Positions 1 through 6,870 of a DNA stretch of 12,848 nt are shown here, piece by piece. The notes beneath the pieces are model-generated. The model made no database searches, was not told the DNA's origin, and saw nothing but the letters and a program-made list of their open reading frames with translations. Origin of the DNA: Candidatus Uhrbacteria bacterium (lineage in GTDB: Bacteria > Patescibacteriota > Patescibacteriia > UBA9934 > UBA11717); the NCBI GenBank assembly GCA_018701105.1, contig JABIWD010000035.1:1-12848 (forward strand), written 5' to 3'. Each line of letters opens with the position of its first letter. Position 1 is the first letter of the stretch. The position numbers and the translations under genes were made by a program.

Positions 1-392
<392 letters not shown>

Positions 393-416
393 CTATGCAA
401 AAAAACACGTGTGCAT

Positions 417-443
417 AACTCGACCGGAAACGGTCGAGTTTTT
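417..443 (+). terminator. Intrinsic terminator of uvrA
   Basis: A perfect 10-bp stem (417-426 with 431-440) closes on a GAAA tetraloop (427-430) and is followed by a run of T. The T run flows directly into the promoter TGGTATAAT at 443-451, so transcription stop and restart are fused. Confidence 0.9.
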
Positions 444-451
444 GGTATAAT
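443..451 (+). promoter_or_regulatory. Extended -10 promoter for the surface protein gene
   Basis: TGGTATAAT is a perfect extended -10 (TGn followed by TATAAT). No good -35 is possible because the upstream bases form the uvrA terminator stem. Transcription would start near 458, giving a leader of about 16 bases before the ATG at 475, with no Shine-Dalgarno sequence in it. Near-identical arrangements occur at 10530 and 12091. Confidence 0.7.
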
Positions 452-474
452 GACTGTGAAATAATATTATCTAT

Positions 475-876
475 ATGAATTACCCCCAAAGACTCCTTAG
501 TTTTAGCTGCTATTCTTTTATTGTCGCAGCTTTCGGAGTTCTTTTGTTTGCAGCGGGGGCGAATGCTGCGCCGATTACAGTGAACTGTGCGGGAAGCTCT
601 GGGGCACCGACTGCTGTGACGGAATCTACGCTAACTGGCAATGACGTCACTTTTGCAAATACTGGTAGTGGATATTGTGAGCTTGACACGGCTTTCTCAT
701 CTTCCAGTGTAATTGTAGATGCTGGCGTGACGCTCACCCATGCAGCTGCGGATGCGACGGGCGTTGATATTACGACAACAGGACTCTTTACGTTGAATGG
801 AGATATAGACGTGTCTGATAAAGGGGAAGCTCAAGGGCTACCAGGTGCCGGTTCCGGTGGTGGCGAACTCCTATAG
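475..876 (+). CDS. Giant secreted surface protein, N-terminal fragment (frame broken near 860)
   Basis: This 133-residue frame holds the export signal and the first domain of a large surface protein. Residues 1-31 form a signal peptide: PQR near the start, a hydrophobic core SFIVAAFGVLLFAAGA, and a likely cleavage after ANA (residues 29-31). The mature part starts PITVNC and is rich in Thr, Ser and Gly, ending in a glycine-rich stretch GLPGAGSGGG before a stop at 874-876. The next frame carries on the same glycine-rich pattern (ANSYSAGGAGYGG), and the paralogous module at about 2020-2115 reads through the equivalent place without a break. The two frames are therefore one gene of about 1340 codons with a single shift between about 856 and 866. 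The start is chosen for its signal peptide and its position 24 bases behind a promoter. There is no Shine-Dalgarno sequence. Confidence 0.8.
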   Translation: MNYPQRLLSFSCYSFIVAAFGVLLFAAGANAAPITVNCAGSSGAPTAVTESTLTGNDVTFANTGSGYCELDTAFSSSSVIVDAGVTLTHAAADATGVDITTTGLFTLNGDIDVSDKGEAQGLPGAGSGGGELL

Positions 877-3800
877 CGCTGGCGGGGCTGGCTACGGCGG
901 CCCTGGTGGCGATGGTGGTGTGGGCTCCGGAGGAGGCGTTGCATATGGAAGTTCATGGGAGCAAGGTACTGGGACCGGTCCTATAAGTATAGGTAGTGGT
1001 GGCGCGACTGGGTTCGGTGGTCTTAATGGAGGTGATGGTGGTGGTTACGTTCGGCTAGACGTCGCTGGGACCCTGACTGTTACTGGAACAATTCTTGCAA
1101 ATGGTGGAGATGGCGTTGACGGAGGTACCAATGGAGCAGGTGGCGGGTCTGGCGGTGGTATATATATTACCACTGGAGTATATGCTGGCACTGGCGTTGT
1201 GAGCGCCACTGGAGGAATAGGTGGAGATGGCTCTGATCGTAATGGAGGTGGAGGTGGAGGTGGTCGTATCCTTGTTGAATATACTTCAACAACTTTGACA
1301 ACTCTCAACACAACCCTAGAAGGCATAATCAATGCTAATGGAGGTGCTGCCGGTACGGGGTCCGGTTCAGCAGAAAGTGGAGATCCAAGTGAGGCGGGAG
1401 GCAACGGAACGGCCATGTTTGTTGATGTTGGGCTGAATGCTGACTATACAGACTCTACGGCTTATATTTTTGATGGGTTCAGATTCCAGACAGGAGAGGA
1501 GAACGGTGCATCAAAATTTGAATTCGATACAATTTATATACTAGGAACAACGGCAAGTACTGATGATGCGACAATCTACAGTACGACTGCCGCAGCGGAG
1601 GTCGAGGCTACTACGGCGACAATATCTAACGCTACTTGGAACTGTTCCGGTGTCACGAGTTTGGCGCTAGATTTTGGTACCCTTAACTTGAACGATGAGA
1701 ATGCGTCAGACACATTCGGAGTTAACTCGGGTTGTGGGTCGGTGACTATAAATGCATCAACAGCTATCACATCGATATTGGATAACCTGACAATCACATC
1801 AAGTGTTTTGGATTGGAATTTTGCGAATGATATCACGATAACCGATGGGGCGATCACGATGACAGATCTCACTGCGAGTACGTTTACAATGGATGACGCT
1901 ATCAACGTCACAATTGGTGCTGGAGACTATGCTAATAATACATCTATAGTAGCTAATGTAGATTGGAGCGTTTCATCGGTTACACTTTATGGCGGGTCAT
2001 CGATCAATGCAGATGGATTGGGCGCTGCTGGTGGAGCGCCGGGCGTTGGATCTGGTACGGCCCCAGGAACAGTTGAAGCTACCTATAGTTTGGGTGGAGC
2101 CGGACATGGTGGAGCTGGTGGAATTGGTGGTTTAGCGTCAGCAAATGGAGGGGGTACATATGGTAGTAACACGGCTCCAGTCGCCGTTGGTTCAGGTGGA
2201 GCCGGTAATGGGGGATCTTTTGGCGGAGATGGTGGTGGAGCAGTGAGACTTATAGTTGCCGATATTATAAATGTGAGAGGTTCGATAACTGTCGACGGCA
2301 CTGCCGGTGCGGCAGGGACTGACGCAGCGGGTGGTGGCTCTGGAGGATCGATTTACATAGTGGTTGGCGGGGACTTTCAAGGGAACGGGACTCTGTCTGC
2401 AGATGGCGGGGTCGGCGGCGCTGGGTCACCAAACCGTGGAGGTGGAGGTGGCGGTGGAGGTCGCGTAAGTATTCAGTTTGGACTGAATACAGGTAGTATT
2501 TTACCAGGCATGTCAGCAGCTAATGTAGCTGTAGGTGGCGCTGGTGGAAGTGGTACTTGGGCTGGATCTATTGGTACTAATGGTACGTACTATGAGGTCG
2601 ATGCTGGTCCATCCATCACCGATCGATCAACAATAGACAACGATGGAGATGGAACTATAGACTTCATTAGACTGATTTTCACAGAAAATGTTACAGACTC
2701 TTCTGTGGCCGCTGCAGACTTTGAGCTATGTATAACTGCGGACGGAGGGGATACCGATGACTGTGATAGTGGAGACCTAATCGAGACGTTTACTTCGCTA
2801 ACACCCTCGAGTGGCACGGAAACAGACACAGCGGATGACAATACAATTTATATTGGAGTATCGAGCAGCGCGGAGTCTATAACAGCCAGCAAGACGGACT
2901 ATGCACTCTTCGTCGAAATGGTGGCCGCAGTCCAAGACAGCGGTGCTAACAACTCCGTTATTGAAACGGCAGCAGTGCAGTCAGTTGATTTAGGAATTCC
3001 CGTAATTACATCATTCACATACCAAGACAGCGATGCGAACGGTAAGATCGATCAAGTATTAGTTAGTTTTTCAGAGACTGTAGAAGGTTCCACGTCACTT
3101 CTTAGAGAAAATGATATTACAATAGACAATGTGGGTGACTTCACATCTATGGATATTGGAGGTGACACCACGGACCTTCTAACTACAGATGTATCGTCAG
3201 TTACGGTCACTGCAGGAGCCGCAGAATCTACGGTGGTGGACACGTCTGAAGATTCGGGTTCACTAGACATTCGAACGCGAAATGCTTTTGTACTTCAAGA
3301 TGCCGCAGGAAACATAAACAACACTCTCGGCATTCAGTCTCAAGCTACATACATAGATGGCGCGGGTCCAGTTCTAGTCTCCTCGTCTCCGGAAGACGCA
3401 GACGCAGCTGTTACTACTCTAGAAGAAGTTGTGCTCACATTCTCAGAGACGATGGATACTGGTGTTGCATTTGTATATACATGTTGCGGGGCAGGAACAG
3501 ATCCTGGACTAACAGGAGCATGGACAGTATCAGACACTGTGTACACAATCACTCCAACATCACCGTGGACGAGTAGCGAAGACATCACGATAGATATCAT
3601 TGGCGCTCCAGATGCATACGTTTCACAGAATAACTTTGCAGGAGTTGTATCTGGCATGAACGATCCGTTCACCTTCACGATAGCTTCACCATCCGGAGGC
3701 GGTACCCCAACGCCAGGGACCGGACCAGCGGCGGTCGTCACCACCGCAATGCTGATGACGCCAAACGGCGCCGAGGTCCTTCAAGGTAACGCAGCCTACG

Positions 3801-4498
3801 AGATCACATGGCTCGCGTCTGGCGACAACCTAGACACAATTTCGATCTACTACTCTGCAAATAATGGAAGCAGCTACGAGCTCGTTATAAGCAACGAGCC
3901 TAACGACGGCTCGTACACATGGACCGTTCCGAATGAAACTGTGGTAACAGGAAAGATCAGAGTTGATGCTGTGACAAGTTCAGAGGGAGTCCTCATCGAT
4001 GACGAGTCCAACTCATCGTTCTCGATTACCTCGATCATAGTTTCAACAGAACCAGCGACGGGCGAGCCCGAGCTCACAGGCCCAGTCCTAGCAGAAATGA
4101 CTGCTCCAGACGGCGTGATCCTCGACATCCGAGAAGGGTCGCTCTTCCGAGGAGTTGAACTTTCAGGCGTATACCTTGTGAAAGACGGAACACGTTACGT
4201 TTTCCCATCAGAAGCTGTATTCCTCTCACGATACGCAGACTTCAGCGGAGTGGTACAGGTTGACGATGACCAGCTACGAGAACTGCCATTTGGAGGGCGT
4301 ATGACTATGGCTCAAGGAAGCCTCATAAAGATACAATCAGATAACAGGGTGTACGTTGTACTCGACGATATCGGTACGATTACCCATATACCAGACGAAG
4401 CAACTGCTATCTCCACATACGGAGCAGACTGGGCGCAACTCGTTCATGACATCTCAGTTGTATTCTGGTTTGATTACACGCAATCATCAGAAACCTAG
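845..4498 (+). CDS. Giant glycine-rich, Ig-like surface protein, main part (continuation of the 475 frame)
   Basis: A cell-surface or adhesin-like protein, probably starting at 475 and entering this frame by a shift near 860; the GTG at 845 is only the first possible start here. Residue numbers count from 845. Residues 1-190 and about 385-580 are two related glycine-rich modules with GGAGYGG/GGAGHGG motifs, a GGGSGG-IYI turn and a Gly run followed by R(I/V), likely beta-solenoid. They are separated by a Thr/Asn-rich stretch. Two modules with Asp-rich, calcium-type loops follow: DNDGDGTID (598) and DSDANGKID (728), each leading into a strand ending F-(T/S)-E. Residues about 841-949 (SSSPEDADAAV, TFSETMD) resemble a bacterial SbsA-type Ig-like domain. 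Residues about 969-1065 (TPNGAEVLQGN, then ITW) resemble a second Ig-like fold. The last 125 residues contain GTRYVFPSE, RYADFSGV and HIPDEATA, a domain I associate with Patescibacteria surface proteins. No sortase motif or C-terminal membrane segment is seen. A terminator follows at 4552. Confidence 0.85.
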   Translation: MPVPVVANSYSAGGAGYGGPGGDGGVGSGGGVAYGSSWEQGTGTGPISIGSGGATGFGGLNGGDGGGYVRLDVAGTLTVTGTILANGGDGVDGGTNGAGGGSGGGIYITTGVYAGTGVVSATGGIGGDGSDRNGGGGGGGRILVEYTSTTLTTLNTTLEGIINANGGAAGTGSGSAESGDPSEAGGNGTAMFVDVGLNADYTDSTAYIFDGFRFQTGEENGASKFEFDTIYILGTTASTDDATIYSTTAAAEVEATTATISNATWNCSGVTSLALDFGTLNLNDENASDTFGVNSGCGSVTINASTAITSILDNLTITSSVLDWNFANDITITDGAITMTDLTASTFTMDDAINVTIGAGDYANNTSIVANVDWSVSSVTLYGGSSINADGLGAAGGAPGVGSGTAPGTVEATYSLGGAGHGGAGGIGGLASANGGGTYGSNTAPVAVGSGGAGNGGSFGGDGGGAVRLIVADIINVRGSITVDGTAGAAGTDAAGGGSGGSIYIVVGGDFQGNGTLSADGGVGGAGSPNRGGGGGGGGRVSIQFGLNTGSILPGMSAANVAVGGAGGSGTWAGSIGTNGTYYEVDAGPSITDRSTIDNDGDGTIDFIRLIFTENVTDSSVAAADFELCITADGGDTDDCDSGDLIETFTSLTPSSGTETDTADDNTIYIGVSSSAESITASKTDYALFVEMVAAVQDSGANNSVIETAAVQSVDLGIPVITSFTYQDSDANGKIDQVLVSFSETVEGSTSLLRENDITIDNVGDFTSMDIGGDTTDLLTTDVSSVTVTAGAAESTVVDTSEDSGSLDIRTRNAFVLQDAAGNINNTLGIQSQATYIDGAGPVLVSSSPEDADAAVTTLEEVVLTFSETMDTGVAFVYTCCGAGTDPGLTGAWTVSDTVYTITPTSPWTSSEDITIDIIGAPDAYVSQNNFAGVVSGMNDPFTFTIASPSGGGTPTPGTGPAAVVTTAMLMTPNGAEVLQGNAAYEITWLASGDNLDTISIYYSANNGSSYELVISNEPNDGSYTWTVPNETVVTGKIRVDAVTSSEGVLIDDESNSSFSITSIIVSTEPATGEPELTGPVLAEMTAPDGVILDIREGSLFRGVELSGVYLVKDGTRYVFPSEAVFLSRYADFSGVVQVDDDQLRELPFGGRMTMAQGSLIKIQSDNRVYVVLDDIGTITHIPDEATAISTYGADWAQLVHDISVVFWFDYTQSSET

Positions 4499-4500
4499 CA

Positions 4501-4528
4501 CGTCATTGCGAACGGGAGTGAAGTAACC
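4501..4528. repeat. Possible half-copy of a dispersed CGTCATTGCGA-type repeat
   Basis: CGTCATTGCGAACGGGAGTG followed by AAGTAACC resembles, from memory, the CGTCATTGCGAGNNG...GAAGCAATCC short repeats scattered in many bacterial genomes. Only one arm is visible here. Related palindromic elements sit at 5058-5143 and 10438-10506 in this window. The call is tentative. Confidence 0.4.
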
Positions 4529-4551
4529 TTTTCGATTAAGCAAACACAAGC

Positions 4552-4578
4552 AAAACCGAGCCTAGCCGCTCGGTTTTT
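4552..4578 (+). terminator. Terminator of the surface protein gene
   Basis: A 10-bp perfect stem (4552-4561 with 4568-4577) has a 6-base loop and ends in TTTTT. It lies 54 bases after the surface protein stop and faces the terminator of the opposing gene at 4583-4606. Confidence 0.88.
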
Positions 4579-4582
4579 GGTT

Positions 4583-4606
4583 AAAAAAAACAACCGTCAG
4601 CGACGG
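4583..4606 (-). terminator. Terminator of the minus-strand gene 4610-4975
   Basis: Read on the minus strand, the stem CCGTC-gct-GACGG (4606-4594) is followed by TTGTTTTTTTT (4593-4583). It starts three bases after the TGA at 4610-4612. The stem is short but the T run is long, and the position is right for this gene. Confidence 0.7.
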
Positions 4607-4609
4607 GTG

Positions 4610-4975
4610 TCAGTGGTTTGTCGTGAGCCATCTTGCGTTGTAGATCGCTTCGTCCTCTATGGACAGACCAGGCACGAGTTTGTGCGTGGCGAGAAGCTCT
4701 TCCCATGCTTCGAGCGTCTTTGGCCCCGAGTGCTTGGTGTTCTGGAAGTCTCGCCGGGATTTGCCGACGACCTGCCAGATGTACACGCTCACGCTTGATG
4801 TCTTGCGGATGTGACATAGCACCGTCACGATTCTGGCGCCAAGGTTGCCGCTGAGCCCGAGCAGTGTCTTGAGCTCGTCTTTGCGTTTCTGCCTCTCCTT
4901 GATCGTCGGTTCGGTCAGGAGCGGAATCTTGATACAAAGGAATCTGACTCGTGCGTCGTACTGTGGATCGTCCAT
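4610..4975 (-). CDS. Uncharacterised 121-residue protein
   Basis: I do not recognise this protein. It starts MDDPQYDARVRF and has a charged helical segment near residues 25-40 (TIKERQKRKDELK), a GLSGNLGARI turn, a hydrophobic strand region (VSVYIWQVVG) and a C-terminal part containing GPKTLEAWEELLATH. It has no signal peptide or membrane segment, so it is likely a small cytosolic protein. The frame is open further upstream to 5062, but the start at 4975 is chosen because AGGAGG lies exactly 6 bases before it (4982-4987) and a TTGACA promoter precedes that. A terminator follows the stop closely. Promoter, ribosome binding site, frame and terminator all agree on the minus strand, so the plus-strand frames across it are shadows. 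It looks richer in GC than the core genes and is converged on by the surface protein gene. Confidence 0.72.
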   Translation of the reverse strand: MDDPQYDARVRFLCIKIPLLTEPTIKERQKRKDELKTLLGLSGNLGARIVTVLCHIRKTSSVSVYIWQVVGKSRRDFQNTKHSGPKTLEAWEELLATHKLVPGLSIEDEAIYNARWLTTNH

Positions 4976-4994
4976 GTGCGTCCTCCTGGGCTTG

Positions 4995-5023
4995 AAACTA
5001 ACAGAAAAATTGTATACTGTCAA
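4995..5023 (-). promoter_or_regulatory. Promoter of the minus-strand gene 4610-4975
   Basis: On the minus strand TTGACA (5023-5018) is followed by a 17-base spacer and TAGTTT (5000-4995). The -35 is perfect and the -10 is weak. An alternative -10, TATACAAT, lies inside the spacer. The predicted leader is about a dozen bases and contains AGGAGG. The same design, TTGACA with 17 bases then TAAGTT, precedes the PNP-like gene. Confidence 0.55.
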
Positions 5024-5057
5024 TGAATGGTGACTCCAAGCTTGAACTCGAGACAAT

Positions 5058-5143
5058 GTCATTCTGAGCGGGAGCGTCGGAATCTCATTGTTCTAGATTC
5101 TCTAGAAGCATGAGATCCTCACGTCGTTCCTCCTCAGGATGAC
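5058..5143. repeat. 86-bp imperfect palindromic (REP/MITE-like) element
   Basis: The outer arms GTCATTCTGAG (5058-5068) and CTCAGGATGAC (5133-5143) are inverted repeats with one mismatch. A middle pair, AATCTCAT and ATGAGATC, and a perfect inner stem, TTCTAGA and TCTAGAA with a TTC loop (about 5091-5107), nest inside. The whole could fold into one long hairpin. It fills most of the space between the minus-strand gene and uvrC. GTCATTCTGAG...CTCAGGATGAC repeats are familiar as dispersed elements in many bacterial genomes. Confidence 0.75.
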
Positions 5144-5160
5144 GAATATTTGAATAATGC

Positions 5161-6519
5161 ATGGCCATTTCTGCACACGTAATAATCAAGAACGGAAAGC
5201 TCCCAGATGGACCTGGGGTCTATTTTTATTACGATGAAGCAGGAAAGCTGCTGTACGTTGGTAAGGCCACGAGTCTGAAGAGGCGAGTTAGTTCGTATTG
5301 GCAGAAGAAGTACAAGAAAGATGATAGTTATGGGAAGAAGATCACAAAGATGGTCAGCGAGATCGTTCGGATCGATTACGAGGAGACGGGGTCGGCGATA
5401 GAGGCGCTCGTGCTTGAAGCGAACATGGTTCGACGGTTGAAGCCGCATTACAATGCGCTGTTAGTGGACGATAAGAGCTTTCTGTACCTCGTGTTCACAA
5501 ATGACGAGTTTCCAAAGCCTATCTTTAAACGTGGCCTTGAGTTATCGCGGCAGGGGATAGATCCGTTTTCGATAAAGCTTGATGCAAAAGCTAAGAAACG
5601 ATACCTAGTGGTGTTCGGACCGTTTACGAGTCCTCGCGCGCTCCGAAACGCACTCGATCTTCTGCGGTTTATCTTTCCATGGTCAACATGCGAACCGCCG
5701 AGTGTTACAGGGAAGACTCGACCTTGTTTTGACGCACACATAAAGCGATGCCCCGGTGTATGTACTGGCGCGATCAATAAACAGGATTATCGTCGTAATG
5801 TCCGTGCGATCATTCAGTTTTTCCAGGGAAAGCGAGGCTCTATCGTAAAGAAGTTAAAGTCTGACATGAAGAAGGCTGCGCTCAAGCTCGAGTTCGAGAA
5901 AGCCGGCAAGATGAAGAGCCAGATTCGATCACTCGAGCATATCCGAGACATATCGGTGATCACAAAAGACTTTTCACCAATGCCGTACGAGAATCCTGAC
6001 AAGGACTACGTGGACGCACTCGGACGCGTGGAGGCGTACGACATTAGTAACATCTCAGGTAAGCAAGCCGTGGGGAGCATGGTTGTGTTTGAGCACGGAC
6101 GTCCGGTGAAGGCGAAGTATCGTAAATTTAAGATAAAGACAGTGGAGGGACCGAATGATGTCGCTATGATGAAAGAGGTCATGACACGTCGGCTAAAGAG
6201 AGCTGAGAGCTATCCGAAAGCGTGGGAGTTACCGGATGTTATGGTGATTGATGGAGGAAAGCCTCAGGTTAATGCGGTTCAAGCAATTCTCGACGACATG
6301 CAGATACGGGTTCCGATCGTGGGGCTCGCCAAGGGGCCGGATCGAAAACAAGACGTGTTGATATACGACCACGCCGATGTTTACCTATCACGGATCGTAC
6401 ATGCGCAGAAGCCATTGTTTCAGAAAGCGCGAGATGAGGCGCATCGGTTTGCGGTGGCTTATCATCGGAAGTTGAGGGAGATGCGTGATGGCTTGAGTAG
6501 GAAGAAAAAGAAAAGGTAG
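5161..6519 (+). CDS. uvrC: UvrC, excinuclease ABC subunit C, short form without HhH domain
   Basis: UvrC makes the two incisions on either side of a DNA lesion after UvrA and UvrB have marked it. The N-terminal GIY-YIG nuclease has GVYFYY (19-24), LYVGKA (31-36) and the Glu in LVLEANM (E86). Four cysteines (177, 189, 197, 201) sit where UvrC proteins bind an iron-sulfur cluster. A UVR helix pair for UvrB contact covers about 228-262. The RNase H-like nuclease shows YDISNISG (D294), GPND (D333), VIDGGKPQ (D364) and DEAHRFA (H428), so the catalytic Asp/His set looks complete. The protein has 452 residues against about 600 usually. It ends in a basic tail (SRKKKKKR) just after this domain, where the tandem helix-hairpin-helix part should start. 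The ATG at 5161 has no Shine-Dalgarno sequence; no other start fits the conserved N-terminus. The DUF1905 gene follows after 4 bases. Confidence 0.96.
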   Translation: MAISAHVIIKNGKLPDGPGVYFYYDEAGKLLYVGKATSLKRRVSSYWQKKYKKDDSYGKKITKMVSEIVRIDYEETGSAIEALVLEANMVRRLKPHYNALLVDDKSFLYLVFTNDEFPKPIFKRGLELSRQGIDPFSIKLDAKAKKRYLVVFGPFTSPRALRNALDLLRFIFPWSTCEPPSVTGKTRPCFDAHIKRCPGVCTGAINKQDYRRNVRAIIQFFQGKRGSIVKKLKSDMKKAALKLEFEKAGKMKSQIRSLEHIRDISVITKDFSPMPYENPDKDYVDALGRVEAYDISNISGKQAVGSMVVFEHGRPVKAKYRKFKIKTVEGPNDVAMMKEVMTRRLKRAESYPKAWELPDVMVIDGGKPQVNAVQAILDDMQIRVPIVGLAKGPDRKQDVLIYDHADVYLSRIVHAQKPLFQKARDEAHRFAVAYHRKLREMRDGLSRKKKKR

Positions 6520-6523
6520 ACCT

Positions 6524-6829
6524 ATGACACTGAACGCATTCAAAACTCGCGCGAAACTATGGGTTTATCCCGGGAAGGCAACTTGGCATTTTGTTACGCT
6601 CAATAAGGCTGCCACGAAGGCTGTGGAGAAGATTAAGCCTGTTAAGCGTAAAGGTTGGGGGTCCATTCCTATAAACATTACCGTAGGCTCATCTACTTGG
6701 AAGACGAGCATTTTTCCGGGCAAGAATGGGGAGTATATAATTCCTATTAAGGCTGCGATTCGGAAGAAGGAGGGGCTGGAGAAAGACTCTACTGTGAATA
6801 TGTACATAGAAAAGGACGGTTTTAGATAA
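6524..6829 (+). CDS. DUF1905 domain protein
   Basis: A 101-residue protein of the DUF1905 family, small beta-barrel proteins of unknown biochemical role. The family pattern is visible: an N-terminal strand ending in a P-G-K-A-TWHFV segment (residues about 15-25), then KRKGWGSIPINITVG, the WKTSIFP motif, and EYIIPIKAAIRKKEGL near the end. There is no signal peptide or membrane segment. It starts 4 bases after the uvrC stop, so it is almost certainly transcribed with uvrC, and it ends at a strong terminator. A weak AGG lies over the uvrC stop codon. Family membership is recalled, not searched; nothing in the sequence links it directly to DNA repair. Confidence 0.85.
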   Translation: MTLNAFKTRAKLWVYPGKATWHFVTLNKAATKAVEKIKPVKRKGWGSIPINITVGSSTWKTSIFPGKNGEYIIPIKAAIRKKEGLEKDSTVNMYIEKDGFR

Positions 6830-6833
6830 AAAC

Positions 6834-6868
6834 ACGCCGCCAGCAGTACGCTGGCGGCGTTTCGTTTG
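6834..6868. terminator. Bidirectional terminator between DUF1905 gene and PNP-like gene
   Basis: An 11-bp GC-rich stem (6834-6844 with 6850-6860) has a 5-base loop. On the plus strand it is followed by TTCGTTTGT. On the minus strand it is followed by GTTTTTATC, so it can end both converging transcripts. Confidence 0.87.
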
Positions 6869-6870
6869 TC

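Noticed and set aside
1244..1263. Short tandem DNA repeats that might suggest a CRISPR or minisatellite
   Set aside because: They are in-frame Gly codon runs within a protein module, without regular unique spacers.
1045..1416. Long minus-strand frame with proline-rich translation opposite the glycine-rich module
   Set aside because: Poly-Pro is the mirror of the GGN codons on the coding strand; it has no ribosome binding site or promoter. The similar minus frames at 2083-2301 and 3340-3744 are rejected for the same reason.
4577..4854. Plus-strand frames across 4577-4854
   Set aside because: They overlap the better supported minus-strand gene and its terminator and lack initiation signals.
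4976..5062. Upstream extension of the 4610-4975 gene to an ATG at 5062
   Set aside because: The extension runs across the promoter and the AGGAGG site; the internal start fits both signals.
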